Of a stretch of DNA of 64,000 nucleotides, positions 47,955 to 57,846 are shown one piece after another. The position numbers and the translations under genes were made by a program. This DNA comes from an uncultured Pelagibacteraceae bacterium. Lineage in GTDB: Bacteria; Pseudomonadota; Alphaproteobacteria; Pelagibacterales; Pelagibacteraceae. Under the pieces are notes generated by a model that was given only the letters and a program-made list of their open reading frames with translations, had not been told where the DNA came from and did not search any database. The DNA lies in the NCBI GenBank assembly GCA_902624185.1, contig CACNWU010000004.1, forward strand, positions 38,068 to 102,067, in the 5' to 3' direction. Position 1 is the first letter of the stretch. Each line of letters starts with the position of its first letter.

Positions 47955-50722
47955 TGAGTTCTGAAAAAAGAAAAATTGCATATATAGATGGAAAGCCATA
48001 TGAAATCGGCAAAAAACACACATCTATTTTAAAATTTGTAAAAAGCTATATTGGAGAAAAAAAAGTTCCGACTTTATGTGATGATCCCAATTTAGCTCCA
48101 TATGGTGCATGTAGAGTTTGTTCTGTTGAAGTGGCATTAGAAAAAGATGGGCCAACAAAAGTAGTAGCTTCTTGCCATACACCAGTAGCTGAAAATCAAC
48201 ATATTTTTACTTCAAATGAAAATCTACAAAATTTGAGAAAAAACATCGTTGAACTAGTTTTAACTGACCATCCAATGGAATGTGGAACTTGCGAAGTAAA
48301 CAATAATTGTGAACTTCAAACTGTAGCGAATGACTTGGGTATTTCAGACCATAGATATAATAGTCCAAAACAGCATAAAGGAATTCCAAGAGATACATCT
48401 CATGATTATATGAGGATGAATTTAGATAATTGCATTAATTGTGGAAGATGTGTGAGAGCTTGTGATGAAATTCAAGGTTCATTTGTACTAACTATGTCTG
48501 GTAGAGGATTTGAGTCAAGAATTACAACTGATAATGATATGATGTTTGGTGACTCATCTTGTGTTTCTTGCGGAGCTTGTGCACATACTTGTCCCACAGA
48601 TGCAATTTCGGATGTTTTTAAATCTAAATCAGTTGCTGTAGATAAAAAAGTAAGAACGACTTGTTCTTACTGTGGTGTTGGATGTAATTTAGAAACATCA
48701 ATTAAAAATGATAAAGTTGTTGCAATTGATACCCCTAAAGAAACAGAGGTTAATGCTGGTCATACATGTATTAAAGGTAGGTATGCTTTTGGCTTTTATG
48801 ATCATCCTGACAGACTTAAAACGCCATTAATCAAGAGAAATGGAAAATTTGAAGAAGCAACTTGGGATGAGGCATATGATTTTATAAAAAAAGAAATGCA
48901 AAGAATATCTAAAGATCATGGACCTGATGCTTTTGCAGGTATTTCTTCCGCTAGATGTACTAATGAAGAAAATTATGTCTTTCAAAAGATGATAAGAGCA
49001 GCAGTCGGTACCAATAGCGTAGACTGTTGTGCGAGAATTTGCCATTCACCTACTGCATGGGGAATGCAGCAAACATTTGGTACAGGAGCTGCAACTAACT
49101 CAACTGAAGATATTTATCATGCAGATTTATTTTTAGTTATTGGTGCAAACCCAACTAATGCACATCCTGTTACTGGGGCTAAAATCAAACAACAAGTGAT
49201 GAAAGGAAAAAAACTTATTGTTTTAGATCCTATAACAACTGAACTTGCAAAACTTGCTGACTATCACATTAAATTAAGACCAGGAACGAATGTAGCTGTG
49301 CTTAACATGATGTTGCATTTTATAATTAAATCAAAATTATATAATTCAGATTTTGTAAGAGATAGAACAGAAGGCTTCGATAATTTCCTAAAAGAAATTG
49401 AGAGACAAGATGTTGATAAATTAGCAAAAGTTGCGGGAGTAGATAAGCAACTTGTTAAGGAAGCTGCAATCGCTTACGCAACTGCAAAAAATTCAATGGA
49501 GTTTCATGGTCTAGGAGTTACAGAACACGAACAAGGCTCAAAAACAGTAATGTTAATCGCTGATCTTGCAATGATTACAGGAAACATCGGAAGAAAAGGT
49601 GTAGGAGTAAATCCTTTAAGAGGACAAAATAATGTTCAAGGTGCTGCCGATATGGGATGTCAGCCTCATCAAGGTGCAGGATACTTTGAGGTTGCTGATA
49701 AAAAAAATCAAAAATTCTATACTGAAAAATATGGGGTTACACATCCAACAAAACCTGGTTTAAAAATTCCTCAAATGTTTGAGGCAGCAATTAATAAAGA
49801 ACTAAAAGGTGTGTGGATTATTGGTGAAGATATTGTTCAAACAGATCCGAATAGTGCTCATGTAATTGAAGCAATGAACTCTTTAGAACTTTTAGTTGTA
49901 CAAGAAATTTTTATGAGTGAAACAGCAAAACTTGCAACTGTTGTTTTACCAGGAACTACTTTTTTAGAGAAAGATGGAACTTTCACTAACACCGAAAGAA
50001 GAGTTCAAAGAGTTAATCGAGCAGTTCCTCCTCTACCTGGCACAAAACCTGATGGAGTAATAGTAACTGAAATGATGCAAAAACTTGGATTTGATCAGCC
50101 AACATATGATGCTGATCAGGTGCTTGCAGAAATTGCAGATATTGTACCTTTCTTTAAAGGTATAACTCGTGAGAGATTAGGAAAACTTGGTTTACAATGG
50201 CCTGTAAAGGAAGATGGAACTGATACTCAAATATTACACACTGAAGAATTCAAATTAGGAAAAGGTAGATTAAAAAACTTTGATTGGAAAGAGTCGTCTG
50301 AAATTGAGGCCAATCATAAAGATTATCCTCTAATATTGACAACTAGTAGAGTTTTACAACACTATAATGCTGCTACCATGACAAGAAGAACGAGTAATAT
50401 TAACATTGTTGATGAAGATGTTCTGTTGATACATCCAAAAGATGCAGCTTATCGAGATTTGAATACAGGTGATATAGGAAGGTTATATTCAGGAAGAGGA
50501 GAAGTTGCTTTAAAAGTAGAGGTTACTGATAAAGTAAAAGAAGGTATAGTTTTTACAACATTTCACTTCCCTGAACACATGGTAAACATGGTGACTGGTC
50601 ATGGAAAAGATGAAGAAACTATGTGTGCAGAATATAAAGTTTCGTCTGTTCAAGTGCAAAAAATTTCAAACCAATTTAAAACTGAAATACAACCAAAAGA
50701 AAATCAAGCTGAAGTTAGCTAA
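47954..50722 (+). CDS. fdsA: Formate dehydrogenase alpha (catalytic Mo/Fe-S) subunit, Cys form
   Basis: GACRVCSVEV, ECGTCEVNNNCELQ, CINCGRCVRACD, CVSCGACAHTCPTDAI, TCSYCGVGCNLE, SVDCCARICHSPTAWG (active-site Cys at 49040-49042). Confidence 0.95.
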   Translation: MSSEKRKIAYIDGKPYEIGKKHTSILKFVKSYIGEKKVPTLCDDPNLAPYGACRVCSVEVALEKDGPTKVVASCHTPVAENQHIFTSNENLQNLRKNIVELVLTDHPMECGTCEVNNNCELQTVANDLGISDHRYNSPKQHKGIPRDTSHDYMRMNLDNCINCGRCVRACDEIQGSFVLTMSGRGFESRITTDNDMMFGDSSCVSCGACAHTCPTDAISDVFKSKSVAVDKKVRTTCSYCGVGCNLETSIKNDKVVAIDTPKETEVNAGHTCIKGRYAFGFYDHPDRLKTPLIKRNGKFEEATWDEAYDFIKKEMQRISKDHGPDAFAGISSARCTNEENYVFQKMIRAAVGTNSVDCCARICHSPTAWGMQQTFGTGAATNSTEDIYHADLFLVIGANPTNAHPVTGAKIKQQVMKGKKLIVLDPITTELAKLADYHIKLRPGTNVAVLNMMLHFIIKSKLYNSDFVRDRTEGFDNFLKEIERQDVDKLAKVAGVDKQLVKEAAIAYATAKNSMEFHGLGVTEHEQGSKTVMLIADLAMITGNIGRKGVGVNPLRGQNNVQGAADMGCQPHQGAGYFEVADKKNQKFYTEKYGVTHPTKPGLKIPQMFEAAINKELKGVWIIGEDIVQTDPNSAHVIEAMNSLELLVVQEIFMSETAKLATVVLPGTTFLEKDGTFTNTERRVQRVNRAVPPLPGTKPDGVIVTEMMQKLGFDQPTYDADQVLAEIADIVPFFKGITRERLGKLGLQWPVKEDGTDTQILHTEEFKLGKGRLKNFDWKESSEIEANHKDYPLILTTSRVLQHYNAATMTRRTSNINIVDEDVLLIHPKDAAYRDLNTGDIGRLYSGRGEVALKVEVTDKVKEGIVFTTFHFPEHMVNMVTGHGKDEETMCAEYKVSSVQVQKISNQFKTEIQPKENQAEVS

Positions 50723-50727
50723 TTTAA

Positions 50728-52176
50728 ATGACCATAGGATGGCATTTTAATAATACATATTCAAAACTATCAGACATTTTTAAAGAAGAAATAAAACCAA
50801 TACCTGTAAATAGTCCAGAATTAATTATTTTCAATGAAAGATTAGCTTCAGAACTTAATTTAGATTTTTCTAAAATTGACAAAAATCAAATTTCAAAAAT
50901 TTTTTCAGGTAATGAATTACCTGATGGTAGCAATTCTATAGCCCAAGCTTATGCAGGTCATCAGTTTGGTCATTTTACAATGTTAGGAGATGGTAGAGCA
51001 GTTTTAATTGGTGAGCATACAACAAAATCAAATGACAAATATGATATTCAATTTAAAGGCTCTGGCAAAACTGCATTTTCAAGAAATGGTGATGGTCGTG
51101 CAGCATTAGGTCCCATGTTAAGAGAATATATAATTAGTGAAGCCATGTATGGTTTAAATATTCCTACTACACGAAGTTTAGCAGTAGTAAAAACTGGGGA
51201 AAGTATTCAAAGAGAGACAACCTTACAAGGGGCTATACTCACTCGAGTTGCCTCTAGTCATATCAGAGTTGGTACTTTCCAGTATATTGCATCAAGACAA
51301 AAAATTAATGATTTAAAAGTTTTATTAGACTACACAATTGATAGACATTATCCTGAAATTAAAGACTCAAATAATCAAGCTTTAGACTTATTAAATCTTT
51401 TAATAGAGAGGCAATGTAATCTGGTTGTAGATTGGATGCGTGTCGGTTTCATTCATGGTGTAATGAATACTGACAATATGACAGTCTCTGGAGAAACTAT
51501 TGATTATGGTCCTTGTGCATTTATGGATACTTATGATCCAAAAACAGTCTTTAGCTCAATTGATCAAACTGGCAGATATGCATATTGCAATCAACCAGTT
51601 ATTACAAAATGGAATTTAGCAAGATTTGCTGAATGTTTAATTCCCCTAATTGATAAAGATCAAAACAAAGCCATAAAAATGGCAACTGAAACTATTAATT
51701 CCTTTGAAAAAAAGTATGAGGAAAAATGGATGAATATGATGAGAGATAAACTAGGATTATTTGGGTTAGACGATAAAGATAAATTTTTAATTTTAGATTT
51801 ATTAACCTGGATGCATGAAAAAAAAGCTGATTACACAAATACTTTTTGTAATTTAATGGATTTAGAAACAGATGAAGATCACTTATATAATGAAAAAAAT
51901 TTTCTTGATTGGAAAGTTAGATGGAAGAATAGAATATTAAAGGGCAACAACTCATCTGAAAAATGTAAAAAATTAATGAAAAATAACAATCCATTGGTTA
52001 TTCCTAGAAATCATAAAATTGAACATGCCTTAGAAGCAGCTGAAAACAACAATTTAAAACCAATTAACGAAATTTTAGAAATTTTACAAAAACCTTATAC
52101 TGAACAAAAAGGAATAAGAGATTTTCAATTACCATCAAAATCGAATAAAAAATATCAAACTTATTGTGGCACATAG
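50728..52176 (+). CDS. selO: SelO/YdiU family pseudokinase protein (predicted AMPylase)
   Basis: QAYAGHQFGHFTMLGDGRAVLIGE, DIQFKGSGKTAFSRNGDGRAALGPMLREYIISEAM, GVMNTDNMTVSGETIDYGPCAFMD, C-terminal YQTYCGT. Confidence 0.93.
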   Translation: MTIGWHFNNTYSKLSDIFKEEIKPIPVNSPELIIFNERLASELNLDFSKIDKNQISKIFSGNELPDGSNSIAQAYAGHQFGHFTMLGDGRAVLIGEHTTKSNDKYDIQFKGSGKTAFSRNGDGRAALGPMLREYIISEAMYGLNIPTTRSLAVVKTGESIQRETTLQGAILTRVASSHIRVGTFQYIASRQKINDLKVLLDYTIDRHYPEIKDSNNQALDLLNLLIERQCNLVVDWMRVGFIHGVMNTDNMTVSGETIDYGPCAFMDTYDPKTVFSSIDQTGRYAYCNQPVITKWNLARFAECLIPLIDKDQNKAIKMATETINSFEKKYEEKWMNMMRDKLGLFGLDDKDKFLILDLLTWMHEKKADYTNTFCNLMDLETDEDHLYNEKNFLDWKVRWKNRILKGNNSSEKCKKLMKNNNPLVIPRNHKIEHALEAAENNNLKPINEILEILQKPYTEQKGIRDFQLPSKSNKKYQTYCGT

Positions 52177-52184
52177 GTGATTTG

Positions 52185-52994
52185 ATGAAAACAAAATATA
52201 AAATATTTATTGCAAAAATTTTATCAAAGTTACTAACATTTTTTATTTCAAAAAAACAAACTGTATTAAGAAATAATGTAAAATGGAATTTGGATTTAGA
52301 TGAAGGTATTGATCTATCAATTTTTTTATTTGGGACATCTGAAAGAAAAATCTCAAATTTAAAAAAATTGTTACCAAAAAAAGATAAAGATTTAACAATT
52401 ATAGATATTGGAGCTAATATAGGCTCTGTAAGTCTTGGGTTAGCAAGAATTTTCGAGAATTCTAAGGTATTTGCTATAGAACCAACAAATTTTGCATTTA
52501 ATAAACTTTTAAATAATTTAAAATTAAATGAGGATTTAGAAAAGAGAGTTTATTTAAGACAGTTATTTATAACAAATTCAAAAAAGCCTGATAAAGTTTG
52601 GTCAAGCTGGAATTTTGATACTTCAAATAAAAAACATCAAAAACATTTAGGAACTCTAAAAGAAATTAAACAAGATTCTTATCTCAAATTAGATCAATTT
52701 ATAAAAAATGAGAATTTAAACGAAGTTGACTTTATTAAACTTGATGTAGATGGTTACGAATTAGATGTCTTAACAAGTGGAGAAGATTTTTTAAAAAAAA
52801 ATAAACCAATTATATTTATTGAGATAGCTCCATATCTATATCCTGAGTTTGGTTATAGTTGCCAAGAATTAATTAAATTTATACAAAAACTTAATTATAG
52901 ATTTTTGGATGAAAATATAAAAGAAGTTACTAATATTTTTGATCAAATAAATAAAATTAAAGATGGTGGAAGTAAAAACTTTTTTTTAATTTAA
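52185..52994 (+). CDS. FkbM-family methyltransferase
   Basis: IIDIGANIGSVSLGLARIFENSKVFAIEPTNFAFNKL, VDFIKLDVDGYELDVLTSGEDFL; ATG 52185 preferred over TTG 52164. Confidence 0.85.
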   Translation: MKTKYKIFIAKILSKLLTFFISKKQTVLRNNVKWNLDLDEGIDLSIFLFGTSERKISNLKKLLPKKDKDLTIIDIGANIGSVSLGLARIFENSKVFAIEPTNFAFNKLLNNLKLNEDLEKRVYLRQLFITNSKKPDKVWSSWNFDTSNKKHQKHLGTLKEIKQDSYLKLDQFIKNENLNEVDFIKLDVDGYELDVLTSGEDFLKKNKPIIFIEIAPYLYPEFGYSCQELIKFIQKLNYRFLDENIKEVTNIFDQINKIKDGGSKNFFLI

Positions 52995-54094
52995 AGAACG
53001 TATGGCTCTGGTCTGGCTTTTTTTCCTAAGACCCTCTCAACAGCCATGTTAGAAATATCTATTGATTGATAAGCTCCAGTGGTAATGAGTTCTGTTAAAG
53101 CTCTTCCTATTCCAGGTGCTTGCATTAGACCTCTTCCTGTGAAACCTGTCGCTAAATAAACATTTTCAAATTTTGGATGTTTTCCAACAACTGCATTATT
53201 ATCAAGCCTATTACAATCATAGTAGCCTGCCCATCCTCCCGTTAATTTAAGTTCTTCCATTGCTGGTATTCTTTGTGCTAGAGCTGGCCAAACTAATTCC
53301 TCAAAATCATTCCATGCAGGTTCAAGATCTTCTGCGTCAAAAACAGATTTTGGCGAACCTGCTAAGTATTCTTTTCCTTCTGGTCTCCAATAAACTCCCG
53401 TTGTTAAGTCTCCAGTAAGAGGCATTTCAGGTATATGCGTAGGACACTTGACTCTAAATACAGTATGTTTTTGTGGTTCAACTGGAATATCCTCTAATAA
53501 TTCTTTTGTCCAACATCCGGCAGCAGAAATTATTGTTTTAGCTTTTATTTCGGAAAGAGACCTAACCTCTCCTTTTATAAATTCAGCTCCCAATTCTATT
53601 GCTTTGCTTTTCAATGCTCCATGAAACATAAAAGGATCAATCCAACCCTCACTTTGATTATCAGTAAATGTAGCTGTTTCTATTCCGTCACTATTTATAT
53701 AGGGAAAAAATTTTGTCAGCTCAGACCCCTTGATATTTTTTGTACCTGCTTCACAAGCTTTGTGATTTTCTAAGGCTTTATATTGTTCTTCCGCGTGTTC
53801 AGGTCCAAACATTAGAAGATATCCATTAGTTACCATGCTAGCTGTTGGTTTAGGGTTTTTTTCTGTCTTAAGTAATTCGGGTATTTGGAAAATAAATTCT
53901 CTTGCAAATTTTCCTAATAAAATGTTTTCTGTTTGAAAAAACTGTCTTCTAAATCCTCCAAGTGATAAAGGAAAGGAGGCTGTTTTATAAGTGGGATCTC
54001 TTTCTATTACTTTAACTTTTCTTCCCTCTTTAGACAGAAAGTAAGCTGTTGCAGTTCCAATAATTCCACCACCAACTATTACAACGTCATCCAT
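52991..54094 (-). CDS. FAD-dependent oxidoreductase (DAO family)
   Basis: MDDVVIVGGGIIGTATAYFLSKEGRKVKVIE dinucleotide-binding motif; NVYLATGFTGRGLMQAPGIGRALTELI. Confidence 0.88.
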   Translation of the reverse strand: MDDVVIVGGGIIGTATAYFLSKEGRKVKVIERDPTYKTASFPLSLGGFRRQFFQTENILLGKFAREFIFQIPELLKTEKNPKPTASMVTNGYLLMFGPEHAEEQYKALENHKACEAGTKNIKGSELTKFFPYINSDGIETATFTDNQSEGWIDPFMFHGALKSKAIELGAEFIKGEVRSLSEIKAKTIISAAGCWTKELLEDIPVEPQKHTVFRVKCPTHIPEMPLTGDLTTGVYWRPEGKEYLAGSPKSVFDAEDLEPAWNDFEELVWPALAQRIPAMEELKLTGGWAGYYDCNRLDNNAVVGKHPKFENVYLATGFTGRGLMQAPGIGRALTELITTGAYQSIDISNMAVERVLGKKARPEPYVL

Positions 54095-54095
54095 A

Positions 54096-54563
54096 TTAAT
54101 TTAAAATATATATGTTAAAATTTAGAAATAGTGCATAGGAACTCCAAAGTAAATAGGGAATCATTAAGTATGAACTTACATAATTGACACGTTTAAATTT
54201 CAAAATAAGAATAATTATTAAGATAATAAGAATCATTAATACAATTAAAGCCAGTAAGATTTGATGTAGACCAAAAAAAACAATACTCCAAGTTGTATTG
54301 AAAACTATGTGAATAAAATAAATATAAATTGTATTTATTTCTCTATTTTTACTGTGCCAGTAAAACCAAATAGCTAACGTCATCATCAGATAAAGAGTGG
54401 TCCAGACTGGAGCAAAGATCCAATCAGGTGGATTATATTCTGATTTGACAAGCTGTGAATACCACGGTTCTTTAAAACTTATTGTCGCCATTCGCCCAAT
54501 AAATGATGCAGAATATGTAATTATGAAAAATAGAGTAAATGATATAAATTTATTTTTTAACAT
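54096..54563 (-). CDS. tspO: TspO/MBR-family tryptophan-rich membrane protein
   Basis: PWYSQLVKSEYNPPDWIFAPVWTTLYLMMTLAIWFYWH, five TM segments. Confidence 0.92.
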   Translation of the reverse strand: MLKNKFISFTLFFIITYSASFIGRMATISFKEPWYSQLVKSEYNPPDWIFAPVWTTLYLMMTLAIWFYWHSKNREINTIYIYFIHIVFNTTWSIVFFGLHQILLALIVLMILIILIIILILKFKRVNYVSSYLMIPYLLWSSYALFLNFNIYILN

Positions 54564-54587
54564 TTAAGTATTATACATCACTATATT

Positions 54588-55349
54588 ATGAATAAAAAAA
54601 CTATTTGGATAACTGGTGGAAGTACAGGTATCGGCAAGGCATTAGCAATTAAGTTTGCTAGCAAAGGTTGGAATGTTGCAATTTCGGCAAGGAGAGAAAA
54701 TCTTCTTAAAGAAATCTCCAATGATTATGAAAACATTCATAGTTTCCCGTTAGATGTTACTGATAAACTTAAATGTATTCAAGTTTTCGACCAAATTAAA
54801 AATAAATTTCAAAGTGTTGATATATGTTTTTTTTCAACTGGAACATGGAACCCAAAAAAGGAAAAAGATATAGATGTAGAGCAAATAGAAGAGGTTTTCA
54901 AAATTAATTTTTTTGGAACATTAAATAGCATCAAAGCTGTAGAAAAATATTTTAAAGAAAAAAAAGGGGGCATCATTACTATTGTATCTTCTATAGCTGG
55001 ATACAGAGGACTTCCTAATTCAACTGGCTATGGACCATCAAAATCAGCTCTAAATAATTTAGCAGAAAGTTTATATTTTGATTTCAAAAGATCAAATGTA
55101 CGTATTTGCTTAGTATCACCTGGATTTATAAAAACACCAATGACTGATAAGAATGATTTTAAAATGCCTTTTTTAAAAACAACAGAATATGCAGCTGAAC
55201 AAATTTATGACGGTTTGATTAATAAAAATGTTTTTGAGATACATTTTCCAAAATCTTTAACTCTTATACTTAAGATTTTAAGTTTTTTACCAAGTAAAAT
55301 TTATTTTAGCCTAATTGGCAGAATGACTAAGTATCAAAAAAAAAATTAA
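54588..55349 (+). CDS. Short-chain dehydrogenase/reductase
   Basis: IWITGGSTGIGKALAIKFA, TGYGPSKSALNNLAESL, VSPGFIKTPM. Confidence 0.88.
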   Translation: MNKKTIWITGGSTGIGKALAIKFASKGWNVAISARRENLLKEISNDYENIHSFPLDVTDKLKCIQVFDQIKNKFQSVDICFFSTGTWNPKKEKDIDVEQIEEVFKINFFGTLNSIKAVEKYFKEKKGGIITIVSSIAGYRGLPNSTGYGPSKSALNNLAESLYFDFKRSNVRICLVSPGFIKTPMTDKNDFKMPFLKTTEYAAEQIYDGLINKNVFEIHFPKSLTLILKILSFLPSKIYFSLIGRMTKYQKKN

Positions 55350-55894
55350 TCTTTTACAAATACAACTGTTAATTCAGCGACTTTGAAACCAAATTTAGTC
55401 ATTGTTGCTCTGTTAATAGCTACTCGATCATCTTGTTTAAATATCCAGTCATCAAAAGTAATTTTCATTTCTTTTCCTTTTACAGGTACCAATAGAACAT
55501 ATTCGAACTTAAATGCTGGTCCATATGAATAACCTTTTGCTTTACCAACAACGTCTCCAGCCGTACCTTCATAATTGTTTTCATCAATTTTTGTAATTTG
55601 CCATTGTCTAGTTTGAATTTCACCATCATCCCAATTAAATTTTTCATCAAGTATCAATTGTTTTCCATTCCATGTTCCATTTAAGTCTGCAGAAAATTGC
55701 CTTGTGACTTTTCCAGATCTATTCTGAAGAACTCCCCAGGCCTTTATATTTCCAGAAAGGTATTCCTCAATGATTAATCTTGGTTCTTTATTTTTAAAAT
55801 CTTCTGGTTTCATAGAATTATTTTTTGAGCAACTTGTAAATAAGATAATAGAAATTATCAATAAAATTGATTTAAAATATTTTATGTCGCGCAT
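55346..55894 (-). CDS. DUF3833 lipoprotein-like protein
   Basis: Lipobox-like ILFTSCSK; ISG...FNWDDGEIQTRQWQITKIDENNYEGTAGDVVGKAKGYSYGPAFKFEYVL. Confidence 0.8.
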   Translation of the reverse strand: MRDIKYFKSILLIISIILFTSCSKNNSMKPEDFKNKEPRLIIEEYLSGNIKAWGVLQNRSGKVTRQFSADLNGTWNGKQLILDEKFNWDDGEIQTRQWQITKIDENNYEGTAGDVVGKAKGYSYGPAFKFEYVLLVPVKGKEMKITFDDWIFKQDDRVAINRATMTKFGFKVAELTVVFVKD

Positions 55895-55906
55895 AATTTT
55901 ATTTCC

Positions 55907-57085
55907 CTATTTGTTCTGAATTGAAAACTGTATTAAATCTATATTTTTTGATTTAAAACCAGCTTCACAATAACAAAGATAAAATTCCCACATTCTTTTG
56001 AATGTTAAATCAAATCCTTGATTTTTGATTTGGTCCCATTTTTTATTGAATTCATTTCTCCATAAGGAAAGAGTATTAGAATAATGATCAGCATATGACT
56101 CGTAAGATTTTATTGTTAAACCATTGTCAGAAACATATTTGTTAATACTATTTTTGTTAGGCAAGAAACCACCTGGAAAGATATATTTTTGAATAAAATC
56201 CTCTTTATTCTTGTATCTATCAAATAACGCATCATCAATTGTAATTGCTTGAATAGCAGCTTTGCCATTTTTTGATAAATTATTTTTAATAGTTGTAAAA
56301 TAGCTCTCTAAATAATTTTGACCTACTGCTTCAATCATTTCAATTGATGCAATTGAATTATATTTATCTTTTAGATCTCTATAATCTTTTATTTCAATAT
56401 TAACTTTTTCATTTAAACCACATCTGTGAATTCTTTCTTTTGCATACTCAAACTGTTTTTTTGAAATTGTTATACAATCAAGTTTTACGTCATATTTTTT
56501 TCCAAGATATTCTGCAAAACCTCCCCAACCACATCCTATTTCTAAAACTTTATCACCACTGCTTGGTTTGATTAAATCTATTAACTTTTGGTATTTATTA
56601 TTTTGTGCATCTGATAAATCTTTATTTGTTTCATCAAAAATAGCACTTGAATATGTGAGAGTCTTATCTAACCAAAGTGAAAAGAATTCATTACCTAAAT
56701 CATAATGTTTAGCTATATTAACTTTACTTCTATTTTTTGTATTTTTAATAAATATATTTTTCAAAAAATTAACAAATGGCAGATCAAGCAAACCTGAAAA
56801 TTTATGAATTTGTTTTATATTTCTCGCAGTAACTTCTATTAAATTGGATAAATTTTTAGTTTCAAATTCATTTTTCATATAGGATTCTGCAAATCCAACG
56901 CTTCCTCCTTTAATTAAATTAAATGTAAAGTTAGGATTTTTTATTATAAGATTAGCTTTCAATTGGTCGTTTGGATTACCAAACTTAAATATTTCTCCAT
57001 TATGATTTACAATTTCTAAATATCCAAATTTAATATTTTCTAAAGTACTAAAAACAATTTTATCTGAAATTTTGTATAAATTCAT
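55907..57085 (-). CDS. cfa: Cyclopropane-fatty-acyl-phospholipid synthase family methyltransferase
   Basis: IAKHYDLGNEFFSLWLDKTLTYSSAIF, KVLEIGCGWGGFAEYLGKKY, FIQKYIFPGGFLP. Confidence 0.92.
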   Translation of the reverse strand: MNLYKISDKIVFSTLENIKFGYLEIVNHNGEIFKFGNPNDQLKANLIIKNPNFTFNLIKGGSVGFAESYMKNEFETKNLSNLIEVTARNIKQIHKFSGLLDLPFVNFLKNIFIKNTKNRSKVNIAKHYDLGNEFFSLWLDKTLTYSSAIFDETNKDLSDAQNNKYQKLIDLIKPSSGDKVLEIGCGWGGFAEYLGKKYDVKLDCITISKKQFEYAKERIHRCGLNEKVNIEIKDYRDLKDKYNSIASIEMIEAVGQNYLESYFTTIKNNLSKNGKAAIQAITIDDALFDRYKNKEDFIQKYIFPGGFLPNKNSINKYVSDNGLTIKSYESYADHYSNTLSLWRNEFNKKWDQIKNQGFDLTFKRMWEFYLCYCEAGFKSKNIDLIQFSIQNK

Positions 57086-57846
57086 TCACTCTCGAAAGTT
57101 ATATTGTTTTTGATTTTAAGTTTTTTTTTAATGAATTTAATTCCTTTAACCCATAATTTAAACGCTTCAAAATGTATCGCTGAAATTATTTTGAAGGTCA
57201 TTAAAGGGTGTTTTATATAAGATTTAATTAATTCCTTTGTATTAAAGTCAACTCTGTTTCCATTTTGAGATGCGTAAAGTATTTTTTCATTCATTTGATA
57301 TTGGTCGATTATTACAGAAATTTTTTCTCCAGGTTTAAGAAGTTTAAAAAAATATTCACAGTCCATTTCTATGAAAGGAGATACATGAAATTTCTTTGAA
57401 CACCTATGATGATAAAAATTTTTATCATCTTCAATTTTAAATATATAGGTATGTTGCTCACCAAATGTATTTTTTACTTCATATAAAATACATATTAATT
57501 TTTCATTATTATCATAAATATAGAATACGCTTAATGGATTAAAAACATAACCAAGAACTCTTGGGTAGCATAATAATTTAATTTTTATATTTTCAGAAAG
57601 GATATTGTTAGATTTTAAATTCTTTTTAACCCATGATATTAAAGATGTGCCATCTCTATCACCATGATCCTTTTCATAAAAACTTACTAAGTTAAACTTA
57701 TTACACGAAAAAAATTTTATCTTATTGTTTAGATAATTTAATTCAGATAAATCTATCAATAAAGAAAATACACTATATTCAAAAAAATGTGTCTTGGGTT
57801 TAAATCTTTTATGGACTACAGTCCCATTGTAAATTGAACTATTCAT
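57082..57846 (-). CDS. DUF1365 family protein
   Basis: SSIYNGTVVHKRFKPKTHFFEYSVFSLLIDL, YPRVLGYVFNPLSVFYIYD, KKFHVSPFIEMDCEYFF. Confidence 0.88.
   Translation of the reverse strand: MNSSIYNGTVVHKRFKPKTHFFEYSVFSLLIDLSELNYLNNKIKFFSCNKFNLVSFYEKDHGDRDGTSLISWVKKNLKSNNILSENIKIKLLCYPRVLGYVFNPLSVFYIYDNNEKLICILYEVKNTFGEQHTYIFKIEDDKNFYHHRCSKKFHVSPFIEMDCEYFFKLLKPGEKISVIIDQYQMNEKILYASQNGNRVDFNTKELIKSYIKHPLMTFKIISAIHFEAFKLWVKGIKFIKKKLKIKNNITFESE

Noticed and set aside
50728-52176. SelO as a selenoprotein
   Set aside because: The C-terminus reads YQTYCGT followed by TAG; no in-frame TGA/Sec context, so it is the Cys form.
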